Shown one piece after another: positions 38,716 to 46,844 of a DNA stretch of 64,000 bases. A model generated the notes under the pieces. That model had not been told where the DNA came from and did not search any database. It saw only the letters and a list, made by a program, of their open reading frames with translations. Position numbers and translations under genes: made by a program. Positions within the stretch are counted from its first letter, which is position 1. Each line of letters opens with the position of its first letter. The stretch lies in contig NZ_CALMYP010000067.1 of the NCBI RefSeq assembly GCF_937873615.1, positions 124,001 through 188,000 on the forward strand, given 5' to 3'. Source of the DNA: an uncultured Paracoccus sp. GTDB lineage: Bacteria; Pseudomonadota; Alphaproteobacteria; Rhodobacterales; Rhodobacteraceae.

Positions 38716-41349
38716 TTAGGCTGTGTCCTTCTTCGCCGGCTTCTTCGCAGCGGCTTTCTTGGCTGCCGGCTTTTTCGCCGCAGCCTTGGTCGTCGCTTTC
38801 TTCGCCGCAGGCTTCGCAGCCGCTTTCTTCGCGGTTTTCTTCGGCGATTTCGCGGCCTTGGCGGCGATCAGTTCCAGCGCCTTTTCCAGCGTGATATCAG
38901 CCGGTTCCAGATCGCGCGGCAGGGTCGCGTTGATCTTTTCCCATTTCACGTAAGGCCCGAAACGACCGTTCATCACCGCGATCTTGCCGCCGTCCGGGTG
39001 GTCGCCCAGCTCCTTCAAGGGCGCGGCCGCCGCCGCCCGCCCGCGCGTGGGTTTCGAGGCCAGCACCTCGACCGCGCGGTTCATGCCGATGGTGAAGACC
39101 TCGTCCACATCGGGCAGGTTGGCGTATTTCTTGCCATGCTTGACATAGGGGCCATAGCGACCGATCCCGGCCTCGACCAGCTCGCCATCCTCGGGATGGT
39201 TGCCGATGGGGCGCGGCAGGGCCAGCAGCGCCAATGCCTTTTCCAGATCAAGCGCCGCCGCGTCCCAGCCCTTCGGAATGCTGGCGCGGGGCGGCTTCGG
39301 CACGTCCTCGGTTGCCTCGCCGCGCTGCACATAGGGGCCGAAGCGGCCATTCTTCAGGCTGATCTCCTCGCCCGCGTCTTCGCCCAGCACCCGGTCGCCC
39401 ACGGCCTCCTCGCCATCCGGTGCGGACAGCGGGCGGGTGAAGCGGCATTCGGGATAGCGATCGCAGCCGATGAAGGCCCCGCCCGAACGCGCGGTCTTCA
39501 GATTCAGCCGGCCCTGATGGCAGAGCGGGCATTCGCGCGGATCGCCGCCATCGGCGCGCGGCGGGTAAAGATGCGGCGCCAGCGCCTCGTCGATGGCGGT
39601 CAGCACCTCGCCGATGCGCAGATCGGATGTCCCGCTGAGCGCCTCGGAAAAATCGCGCCAGAACCGCCGCAGCACCTCGCGATAGGCGCGGTTGCCCGAC
39701 GAGATGTCGTCCAGCTCGGTCTCCATATTCGCGGTGAAGTCATAGGAGACGTAGCGCGGGAAATACTTGCTCAGGAAGGCGGTCACGAGGCGGCCCTTAT
39801 CCTCGGGGATCAGCCGGTTCTTGTCCTTCCTGACATAATCGCGGTCCTGGATCGTGGTCACGATGCTGGCATAGGTCGAGGGCCGGCCAATGCCGAGTTC
39901 CTCCATCCGCTTGACCAGCGTCGCCTCGGTATAGCGCGGCGGGGGCTGGGTGAAATGCTGGCGCGCGGCGGCGGTCCGGTGGGCATCGACCAGCACGCCA
40001 TCCTCGGCGGCGAAGGCCGCGATCTTCTTCGCCGGCTCGCCCTGGGCGATGACCGGCAGGCGGGCGCCGTCCTCGCCATCCTCGTCGTCGCGGCCCTGGT
40101 CATAGACCGCCAGGAAACCGTCGAAGACCATGACCTGACCGGTGGCGCGCAGGCCGACCTGGCCGTCACTGCTGCCGATCTCGACCGTGGTGCGTTCCAT
40201 CCGCGCGGCTTCCATCTGGCTGGCGATGGTGCGCTTCCAGATCAGGTCGTAAAGCGCGCGCTGATCCTTTTCGGAGATCCGCAGCTTGTCGGGCGACAGC
40301 GACATATCCGTCGGGCGGATACATTCATGGGCTTCCTGCGCGTTCTTGGCCTTGTTCTTGTACATGCGCGGGCTTTTCGGCACGTAATTCGCCCCGAAGC
40401 GCGCCTTGATCGCGTCGCGCGCCGCCATCACCGCCTCGGGCGCCATGTCGATGCCATCGGTCCGCATATAGGTGATCAGCCCGGCCTCATAGAGCCGCTG
40501 CGCCGTCGACATGCAGGCCCGCGCGCCAAGACCCAGCTTGCGCGACGCCTCCTGTTGCAGGGTCGAGGTCATGAAGGGCGGCCAGGGGTTGCGGGTCGCG
40601 GGCTTGGAACTGACGCTGCCGACGGTCAGGTCGCGCGCATCGATGGCCGACAGCGCCAGACGCGCCTTTTCGGCGGTCGGAATATCGAAGCGTTCCAGCC
40701 TGTCGCCGGCGAGGCTGACCAGCGTGGCATCATATTCATCGCCCGAGGGCGTCGCGAGGCGCGCATGGACCGACCAGTATTCGCGCGGCTTGAAGGCCTC
40801 GATCTCCATCTCGCGCTCGACGATCAGGCGCAGCGTGACCGATTGCCCCCGGCCCGCCGATTTCGCGCCCGGCAGCTTGCGCCACAGAACCGGCGAGAGG
40901 TTGAAGCCGACCAGATAATCCAGCGCCCGGCGCGCCAGATAGGCATCGACCAGATCGCGGTCGATCTCGCGCGGGTTGGCCATGGCCTCGGTCACGGCAT
41001 TCCTGGTGATGGCGTTGAAGGTCACCCGGCTGACCGGCTTGCCCTTCTTCAGGGCGGGCGCCAGCGCCTCCAACAGGTGCCAGGAAATCGCCTCGCCCTC
41101 GCGGTCGGGGTCGGTGGCGAGGATCAGCGCATTGTCATCGGCCAGCGCGTCCCGGATCGCCTTGAGGTGCTTTTTCGAATCGCTCGCCACCTCCCATTTC
41201 ATGTCGAAATCGGCATCGGGATCGACGGAACCGTCTTTCGGCGGCAGGTCGCGGACATGGCCGAAGGACGCGAGAACGGTATAGTCGTCGCCCAGATATT
41301 TGTTGATCGTCTTGGCTTTGGCCGGCGATTCGACGACGACAACTGGCAT
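38716..41349 (-). CDS. topA: DNA topoisomerase I
   Basis: 877-residue type IA topoisomerase that relaxes negative supercoils. It begins MPVVVVESPAKAKTINKYLG (Toprim Glu in VVESPAKAK); the Toprim DxDxE is seen in LATDPDREGEAISWHL; the active-site Tyr is in AGLITYMRTDGIDM at about residue 295. After the core comes one zinc ribbon (CPLCHQG ... GCDRYPEC, about 597-622), then alphaproteobacterial C-terminal repeats (RFGPYVQRG, RYGPYVKHG, RFGPYVKWE) and a tail of about 40 residues made almost only of Lys, Ala and Pro, which resembles histone H1 and likely binds DNA. Start at 41349, not 41361. Confidence 0.96.
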   Translation of the reverse strand: MPVVVVESPAKAKTINKYLGDDYTVLASFGHVRDLPPKDGSVDPDADFDMKWEVASDSKKHLKAIRDALADDNALILATDPDREGEAISWHLLEALAPALKKGKPVSRVTFNAITRNAVTEAMANPREIDRDLVDAYLARRALDYLVGFNLSPVLWRKLPGAKSAGRGQSVTLRLIVEREMEIEAFKPREYWSVHARLATPSGDEYDATLVSLAGDRLERFDIPTAEKARLALSAIDARDLTVGSVSSKPATRNPWPPFMTSTLQQEASRKLGLGARACMSTAQRLYEAGLITYMRTDGIDMAPEAVMAARDAIKARFGANYVPKSPRMYKNKAKNAQEAHECIRPTDMSLSPDKLRISEKDQRALYDLIWKRTIASQMEAARMERTTVEIGSSDGQVGLRATGQVMVFDGFLAVYDQGRDDEDGEDGARLPVIAQGEPAKKIAAFAAEDGVLVDAHRTAAARQHFTQPPPRYTEATLVKRMEELGIGRPSTYASIVTTIQDRDYVRKDKNRLIPEDKGRLVTAFLSKYFPRYVSYDFTANMETELDDISSGNRAYREVLRRFWRDFSEALSGTSDLRIGEVLTAIDEALAPHLYPPRADGGDPRECPLCHQGRLNLKTARSGGAFIGCDRYPECRFTRPLSAPDGEEAVGDRVLGEDAGEEISLKNGRFGPYVQRGEATEDVPKPPRASIPKGWDAAALDLEKALALLALPRPIGNHPEDGELVEAGIGRYGPYVKHGKKYANLPDVDEVFTIGMNRAVEVLASKPTRGRAAAAAPLKELGDHPDGGKIAVMNGRFGPYVKWEKINATLPRDLEPADITLEKALELIAAKAAKSPKKTAKKAAAKPAAKKATTKAAAKKPAAKKAAAKKPAKKDTA

Positions 41350-41503
41350 GTGGGACCTCATGGCGGATTTGGGCCGGGAACATGGGGGCGCTTGCCGGTG
41401 GTGTCAACGGGCGGCGATCAAACGCCGCAGGTGCCGCTTGGACAGAATCCCCCGGCCCGGCCCGTTTCGGCGCAAGCTCCGCAGGGTGGATCGAACGATC
41501 CCC

Positions 41504-42697
41504 CTATTGCCGCGCGACGCGCCCCCCGGCCATGCGCAGCAGCTTTCCGGCGAGTTCGAGTTGCAGCAGCACCGGCGACAGCGCCGCCGCCGGCACGTCC
41601 AGATCCCGGATCAGGCTGTCCTCCTCGACCGGGTTGGGGGATAGCCGGTCCAGAACCCGCGATTGCAGCATGGCATCACCCCGCGCGCCGCCCTGCACAA
41701 GCGACAGGCCGGGCTTTTGCGGCGCAGGCACCTTGCCCGGATCGCGGCCCGGTCGCGGGGCCGAATCGTTTCCCGGGGGCGCTGCCTCTGCAATTCGGGT
41801 GGCCAGAGCTTCGGCCAGCGCCGGCAAGGCCTCGATCACGTCTTCCGAATTGCGCACCAGAATCGCACCGTCACGCAGCAGCTGGTTGCAGCCTCCGGCG
41901 CGGCCATCCACCGGATGCCCGGGCACGGCCATCACCTCCCGCCCCTGATCGAGCGCGTTGCGCGCGGTGATCAGGCTGCCCGATTTCACCGCCGCCTCGA
42001 CCACGACGACCCCATGGGCAAGGCCCGAGATGATGCGGTTGCGCAACGGGAAATGCCGCGCCACCGGCGCCAGCCCCGGCGGCTGTTCCGAAACCAGGCA
42101 GCCGCGATCGCAGATCGTCGCCGCCAAATGCCGGTTCTCGGTCGGATAGATCTGGTCGATCCCGCCCGCCATCACCGCAATCGTGCCGAAGCCCTGGCTG
42201 GCCTCATGCGTGGCCGTGTCGATGCCGCGCGCAAGGCCCGCCACCGTCGCAACCCCCATCTCCGCAAGCCCGCCGGCCAGGCCCCGCGCCATGCGCAGCC
42301 CCAGCGACGACGCGTTGCGCGCCCCGATCACCGCGACCGGGGGGTGATGCAGCGCCGCCGCATTGCCCTTGACCCAGATCACCGGCGGCGCATCCGCGAT
42401 CTGCCCCAGCAGCAACGGATAGTCAGCCGAATCGCAGCGGATCAGCCGGGCGCCCGCACGCCTGCCGGCACTCAATTCCGCCTGTGCCGCCGCTTCGGTG
42501 CAGGCCGCATAATCCGTGACCCCGGCGCGGCGCGCGACCTCGGGCAGCGCCTCCAGCGCGGCACCTGCGCTGCCATGTTCGGCGATCATGCGATAAAAAG
42601 TCGCGGGACCCACCCGGCGAGAGCGAATGAGGCGGAGGATGGCCAGATCGTCATCCGTCGCAGTGGAGGGGTTGGCTGGGCTGCCGAAGGAAGACAA
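41504..42697 (-). CDS. dprA: DNA processing protein DprA
   Basis: 397-residue single-strand DNA binding protein that loads RecA on incoming DNA in natural transformation; also present in non-competent species. The Rossmann-like core is typical: VAVIGARNASSLGLRMARGL, GLARGIDTATHEASQGFGTIAVM, GGIDQIYPTENR, FPLRNRIISGLAHGVVVVEA and KSGSLITARNALDQGREVMAVPG. A C-terminal winged-helix-like domain (LDRLSPNPVEEDSLIRDL) completes it. The start appears to be TTG at 42697; no ATG occurs before residue 37. Confidence 0.93.
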   Translation of the reverse strand: MSSFGSPANPSTATDDDLAILRLIRSRRVGPATFYRMIAEHGSAGAALEALPEVARRAGVTDYAACTEAAAQAELSAGRRAGARLIRCDSADYPLLLGQIADAPPVIWVKGNAAALHHPPVAVIGARNASSLGLRMARGLAGGLAEMGVATVAGLARGIDTATHEASQGFGTIAVMAGGIDQIYPTENRHLAATICDRGCLVSEQPPGLAPVARHFPLRNRIISGLAHGVVVVEAAVKSGSLITARNALDQGREVMAVPGHPVDGRAGGCNQLLRDGAILVRNSEDVIEALPALAEALATRIAEAAPPGNDSAPRPGRDPGKVPAPQKPGLSLVQGGARGDAMLQSRVLDRLSPNPVEEDSLIRDLDVPAAALSPVLLQLELAGKLLRMAGGRVARQ

Positions 42698-42916
42698 ATC
42701 TGGGAACCTCTCCGCCTCATTCGAGTCCGTTATGCGCGGCAGAGGTTAAGATTCGGTTAGCCGGACCTGAAAGGCCGCAAATTCGGGCGCAGAACCCGGC
42801 GGTCGCTTTCTGCTGAGATCGACAGGTTCCAGCCACCAGCCGGTTTACGCAAAAGACGCGACTGCCCCCGGCCCCCTGGAGAACCAGAAGAAACATTCTG
42901 AAATCATTCGGAAATC
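42698..42916. other. spacer between dprA and tRNA-Met with tandem 11-mers
   Basis: No gene seen. Next to the tRNA 3' end lie two adjacent 11-base repeats differing at one position, CATTCTGAAAT (42894-42904) and CATTCGGAAAT (42905-42915). I see no good hairpin-plus-T-run terminator for the tRNA; this AT-rich stretch may serve 3' end release or processing. Confidence 0.4.
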
Positions 42917-42993
42917 TGGTAGCGGAGGAGGGACTTGAACCCCCGACACGCGGATTATGATTCCGCTGCTCTAACCAGCTGAGCTACTCCGCC
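42917..42993 (-). tRNA. tRNA-Met(CAT), elongator type
   Basis: 77 nt including an encoded CCA. On the minus strand it begins GGCGGAGTAGCTCAGCTGG; the anticodon stem GCGGA/TCCGC encloses the loop ATCATAA, giving anticodon CAT; the T arm holds GGTTCAAGTC. The first acceptor pair is G-U, which argues against the initiator's unpaired C1-A72 pattern only in part, but the D-arm lacks initiator features and the sequence fits alphaproteobacterial elongator Met. A tRNA-Ile2 with modified C34 cannot be fully excluded. Confidence 0.9.
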
Positions 42994-43019
42994 CCAAGCA
43001 ACCCGCTTCGGGTGCAGGC

Positions 43020-43048
43020 GATGTAAGTGAGCGCGCGCAGGTCGTCAA
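43020..43048 (-). promoter_or_regulatory. sigma70-type promoter of tRNA-Met
   Basis: Minus strand TTGACG (43048-43043) and TACATC (43025-43020) separated by 17 bases, about 27 bp upstream of the mature tRNA. The -35 box matches the consensus in five of six positions. Confidence 0.6.
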
Positions 43049-43204
43049 GCCGATTCTGGCGGAAAAACCAGCGCCGGCGCCGCGTGGACGGGTCGCGCCA
43101 TGTGGCACCCCCATTGTCACGCTCAGCGGGAATATGCCGCTTCTTCGGCGGCACCGAACCGACCTTGGCCGAGGCTCAAGCCCGTGGGCACAAATGCTCG
43201 GCCC

Positions 43205-43906
43205 CTATTGGGGCCAGACCTGCCGCAATTCGTCCGACGCGATCAGCGCACCGGGCGTGATGATCGCCATATCGCCCATGATGCTCCAGCATTCCTCTGC
43301 CGAAGCGGCAGAGCGGCAAAAGCGATAGTCGTTCCAATTCTCCAGCAGCTTTTCGCGAAGGGCCGGTTCCGCACTGCCGAGTTCCCGCAAGCGCAGCGGT
43401 TTGCCGAGGGTCACACCAGCGCTCAGCGCCGCCTCGAACGGCAATTCGGCATTGTAATAGGCGCCATTGCCGAAAACCCGCAGCCTGTCATAGGGCGCAC
43501 CATATGCTGTGAATAAGGCAAAGCTCGCCACCGGTCCCATCTGCATTTGTTCGCCGACCGGCACCCCCGGCAGGGCATCTATCCGATAGACGGCATAATC
43601 CTGCGGCGGCAGGTCGTCGGTGTATTCGTAAAGCATCCGCTCGGTCACACCCTCCGCCTCGTCGACGAAGACCACGCGCGGATCGCCGCTGGCCGCACGC
43701 AGAATCCCGACCGAGGCCCATTCGCCACCCTCGGCCTGCCGGATCAAGTCGTCGAACGCGCTCAGCCCGTTGCGAAAGATCAGATCGCCCGGCTGCCAGT
43801 CCCAGGCAGCCTCGCCATCCTTCATGATCTCGGTCCAGTCGGTCTGTTGGGCAAGGCCCGCCACCGGCAAGAACGCGGCGCAGAGGACGGCAAGTGAAAT
43901 ACGCAT
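43205..43906 (-). CDS. YiiX/permuted papain-like family protein, catalytic residues replaced
   Basis: 233 residues with an N-terminal signal peptide (MRISLAVLCAAFLPVAGLAQ), so periplasmic. The body follows the YiiX/YebB-type permuted NlpC/P60 fold: WQPGDLIFRNGLSAFDDLIR near 37-56, FVDEAEGV, GAPYDRL, and the end ITPGALIASDEL which parallels the YiiX C-terminus. Where active members have the catalytic His (in SHTGM or SHVGI) this protein has WASVGI (Ser65), and where they have Cys (YCSE) it has YYNAE (Asn152). It is therefore probably inactive as an amidase. A small Cys-containing insert (CRSAASAEEC) may form a disulfide. Starts at 43984 also possible but would hide the signal peptide. Confidence 0.75.
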   Translation of the reverse strand: MRISLAVLCAAFLPVAGLAQQTDWTEIMKDGEAAWDWQPGDLIFRNGLSAFDDLIRQAEGGEWASVGILRAASGDPRVVFVDEAEGVTERMLYEYTDDLPPQDYAVYRIDALPGVPVGEQMQMGPVASFALFTAYGAPYDRLRVFGNGAYYNAELPFEAALSAGVTLGKPLRLRELGSAEPALREKLLENWNDYRFCRSAASAEECWSIMGDMAIITPGALIASDELRQVWPQ

Positions 43907-44023
43907 GAGAAAAAACCGGGCAAGGAAGAACCGCCTCAGTCTGGATCGAAGCGATAAAGCGCGCAAGGAGGCAAACAGGGGCACAAGCCCGCAAGGCGCA
44001 CCCTGAAGGGGCCAAACAGCCCC

Positions 44024-45346
44024 CTACCCCCGCGCCTTCACCACCTGCAGCAGCGGCATCACATCGGACATGTCGGGCCCATGCGCCTGCCCGGTCACGG
44101 CTTTCCTCAGCGGCATGAACAGCCCCTTGCCCTTGCGGCCGGTGGCCTCTTTCACGGCATTGGTCCATTCGCCCCAACTCGCATCCGAATAGGGCGGCGC
44201 GGGCAGCAGGGTCATGGCCTGGGCGATGAAATCCGCATCCTCGGGGGCGATGTCAGGCTCGGCCCCCTTGCTGAAAATCTCCCACCACTCGGCCAGATCG
44301 TCCAGCTTGGTGATGTTCTGGCTCGCCACCCGCCAGAAGCGTTCGGCCAGATCCGCCGGCACGCCAAGTGCGGCAATGCGATCCTTCACCGCCGCGAAGG
44401 GCAGCGACTGGTTCTGGTGCCTCGTCAGCGGCCACAGGTCTTCGGCGTCGAATTTCGTCGGCGAGGCCCCGAAATGCGACAGATCGAAACTCTCGGCGAT
44501 CTCGTCGAGGCTCAAGAGTTCCACCGGCTGCGACGATCCCAGCCGCGACATCATCGAGACAAGCGCCTCGGGCGCCACGCCGGCATCGCGCAGGTCCTTG
44601 ATCGCCAGCGAGCCGAGGCGCTTCGACAGTTCCTCGCCCTGCGCGCCGGTCAGCAGGCTGTGATGGGCAAAGGCTGGAACCTTGCCGCCGATGGCCTCGA
44701 TGATCTGGATCTGGGTCGCGGTATTGGTGACGTGATCGGCACCGCGCACGATATCGGTCACGCCCATGTCGGTATCATCCACCGAGGACGCGAAGGTATA
44801 AAGCACCTGCCCGTCGGCCCGGATCAGCACCGGATCCGACACCGAAGCCGCGTCGATGGAAATATCGCCCAGGATTCCGTCCTTCCACTCGATCCGGCTC
44901 TGATCGAGCAGGAAGCGCCAATAGCCCTCGCGCCCCTCGGCGCGCAGCTTGGCGCGGTCCTCCTCCGTCAGCGCCAGCCCGGCGCGGTCATAGACCGGCG
45001 GGCGGCCCATGTTCAGCTGCTTCTTGCGCTTCAGGTCCAGCTCGGTCGGGCTCTCGAAAACCTCGTAGAGCTTGCCCTTGGCCTGCAATTCCTCCTTCAC
45101 CGTCTGGTAACGGTCCAGCCGCATCGACTGCTGCTCGATCCGGTCCCATTCGATGCCCAGCCATTCCAGGTCGCGCCGGATCCCGTCCATGTATTCCTGC
45201 TTCGAGCGCTCGCGGTCGGTATCGTCGAAGCGCAGGATGAAGCTGCCGCCGGCCTTGCGCGCGATCAGATAGTTGAACAGCGCCGCGCGCAGGTTGCCGA
45301 CATGGATATGCCCCGTGGGCGAGGGGGCGAAGCGGGTGGTGGTCAT
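44024..45346 (-). CDS. gltX: glutamate--tRNA ligase
   Basis: 440-residue class I aminoacyl-tRNA synthetase. The HIGH-type motif is in RFAPSPTGHIHVGNLRAALF and the KMSKS-type loop in EELSKRLGSLAI; STVDDTDMGVTDIVRGADH-like segment (VDDTDMGVTDIVRGADH) is also present. Alphaproteobacteria usually carry two gltX genes, one of which charges tRNA-Gln for later amidation; this 440-residue form starting MTTTRFAPSPTGHIH resembles the shorter copy, so which tRNA it serves is open. Start 45346; the frame to 45451 has no homologous character. Confidence 0.94.
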   Translation of the reverse strand: MTTTRFAPSPTGHIHVGNLRAALFNYLIARKAGGSFILRFDDTDRERSKQEYMDGIRRDLEWLGIEWDRIEQQSMRLDRYQTVKEELQAKGKLYEVFESPTELDLKRKKQLNMGRPPVYDRAGLALTEEDRAKLRAEGREGYWRFLLDQSRIEWKDGILGDISIDAASVSDPVLIRADGQVLYTFASSVDDTDMGVTDIVRGADHVTNTATQIQIIEAIGGKVPAFAHHSLLTGAQGEELSKRLGSLAIKDLRDAGVAPEALVSMMSRLGSSQPVELLSLDEIAESFDLSHFGASPTKFDAEDLWPLTRHQNQSLPFAAVKDRIAALGVPADLAERFWRVASQNITKLDDLAEWWEIFSKGAEPDIAPEDADFIAQAMTLLPAPPYSDASWGEWTNAVKEATGRKGKGLFMPLRKAVTGQAHGPDMSDVMPLLQVVKARG

Positions 45347-45423
45347 GGCATGGTCCTCTGGATGCGCTTGCTCTTTCACACGGGGCCGATTTTGTCCATA
45401 TCTGGGGCAAACAGGGGATCGTG

Positions 45424-45831
45424 ATGACCGACCGGACCAATGCCACCGCACCCGATGCCGCCACGATGGAAACCATCGCCCGGCGCGTCATCGACAGCCT
45501 GCCCGCAGCCTTCGCACCCCATGCGAAGGATGTCGTGCTCCGGGTCGAGGATTTCGCCGACGAGGCGATGCTGGACGAATTGCAGATCGACGACCCGTTG
45601 GAGCTGACCGGCATCTATGACGGCATCCCGATGACCGAAAAGACGCCGAGCGAGCCGCAGCATTTCCCCGACACGATCTGGCTGTTCCGCCGCGCCATCA
45701 TCGACGAATGGGCCGAGCGCGGGGATGTGACGCTGGACGATCTGATCGCCCATGTCACCGTGCACGAACTGGCCCATCATTTCGGCTGGTCCGATGACGA
45801 CATCGCGAAAATCGACAGGTGGTGGGAATGA
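45424..45831 (+). CDS. zincin-like metallopeptidase family protein
   Basis: 135-residue protein with the zinc motif HELAHHFGWSDDDI (HExxH with a following HF-x-W-S-D, about 115-128), typical of the small PF06262 (zincin_1) family. The N-terminal part includes VVLRVEDFADEAMLDEL and LTGIYDGIPM, then DTIWLFRRAIIDEWAE before the motif. Natural substrates are unknown. An ATG at 45424 is used; a GTG lies one codon upstream. It is divergent from gltX and overlaps the PfkB kinase gene as ATGA. Confidence 0.88.
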   Translation: MTDRTNATAPDAATMETIARRVIDSLPAAFAPHAKDVVLRVEDFADEAMLDELQIDDPLELTGIYDGIPMTEKTPSEPQHFPDTIWLFRRAIIDEWAERGDVTLDDLIAHVTVHELAHHFGWSDDDIAKIDRWWE

Positions 45832-46778
45832 CACAGGCCCCGATCCTCACGGTCACGCTGAACCCGGCGCTGGATATCTCGACCGGGGCCGACAAGGTGC
45901 GCCCGGATGTGAAACTGCGCTGCGACGCGCCCAGCTTCGACCCCGGCGGGGGCGGCATCAATGTCAGCCGCGCCATCGCCATCATGGGCGGGCAGTCCAC
46001 CGCCTGCGTGGCGCTTGGCGGCACGGTCGGGCACCGCATCGCCGGGATGCTGGAAGCGGCGGGCGTCACCCTGCAACAGATGCAGGCCCCGGGCGAGACC
46101 CGGCAATCGGTGGCGGTAACGGATCGCGACAGCGGGCTGCAATACCGCTTCGTCATGCCCGGCCCTGCCTGGGGCGACGCGCATGTCGGCCAGTCCATCG
46201 CCCATATCCTGCAAACGGCACAGGCCGGCGGGCTGGTGGTGCTCTCCGGCTCGAACCCTCCCGGCGTGCCCGCCGATTACGCCGCCCTTCTGGCCCCCCG
46301 GCTCAGCCAGCGCGGGGCCGGGCTGATCGTCGACACCTCCGGCCCGGCGCTGCGCGCCGTGGCTGGCGGCGGGCATGATGTCACACTCCTGCGCATGGAT
46401 GCCGAAGAGGCCGAGGATCTCGCCGGCACCCCCCTGCCCGAACGCGCCGACACCGCCCGCTTCGCCGCCTCGCTGGTTCAGGCAGGGGCGGCCAAAGCGG
46501 TGATCGTGGCGCGCGGCGGCGACGGCAATATCATCGCCGACGGTGAAAGCGCCTGGCATGCCGAAGCCGCGAAGGTCGAGGTCGTCAGCAAGGTCGGCGC
46601 CGGCGACAGCTTCCTCGCCGGCTTCACCCTCGGCCATGCCCGGGGCCTGCCCGCGCATGAGGCATTGGGCCTCGGCGCCGCCATGGCCTCCGCCGCCTGC
46701 ATGACCCCGGCCACCGAGCTTTGCCGCCGCAAGGATGTCGACCGGCTGTTCGACGCAAGGGTGCTGACACGGCTCTGA
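45828..46778 (+). CDS. PfkB-type hexose-phosphate kinase (1-phosphofructokinase family)
   Basis: 316-residue ribokinase-fold kinase. It opens PILTVTLNPALDIS, the usual start of 1-phosphofructokinase, tagatose-6-phosphate kinase and PfkB; the first signature is GGGGINVSRAIAIMGG and the ATP/anion-hole motif with the catalytic Asp is KVGAGDSFLAGF (about 258-269). Fructose-1-phosphate or fructose-6-phosphate is the likely acceptor; no fruA or fruR is adjacent, which favours PfkB-like use of fructose-6-phosphate. Overlaps the zincin gene. An AGCCC/GGGCT hairpin follows without a T-run. Confidence 0.88.
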   Translation: MTQAPILTVTLNPALDISTGADKVRPDVKLRCDAPSFDPGGGGINVSRAIAIMGGQSTACVALGGTVGHRIAGMLEAAGVTLQQMQAPGETRQSVAVTDRDSGLQYRFVMPGPAWGDAHVGQSIAHILQTAQAGGLVVLSGSNPPGVPADYAALLAPRLSQRGAGLIVDTSGPALRAVAGGGHDVTLLRMDAEEAEDLAGTPLPERADTARFAASLVQAGAAKAVIVARGGDGNIIADGESAWHAEAAKVEVVSKVGAGDSFLAGFTLGHARGLPAHEALGLGAAMASAACMTPATELCRRKDVDRLFDARVLTRL

Positions 46779-46844
46779 CAGCCCTATCGGGCTCAGCGGC
46801 CACCCGAGCACGGCCAAGTGCAGCGGTCAAAATGTAACAGTCAC

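Noticed and set aside
38488..41970. 1160-codon open frame on the plus strand
   Set aside because: It is antisense to topA, dprA and xdhC, which are certain; its translation is low-complexity Arg, Gly, Ala and His.
46780..46793. AGCCC/GGGCT hairpin after the PfkB kinase gene
   Set aside because: Five-base stem with no T-run; not enough to call a terminator.
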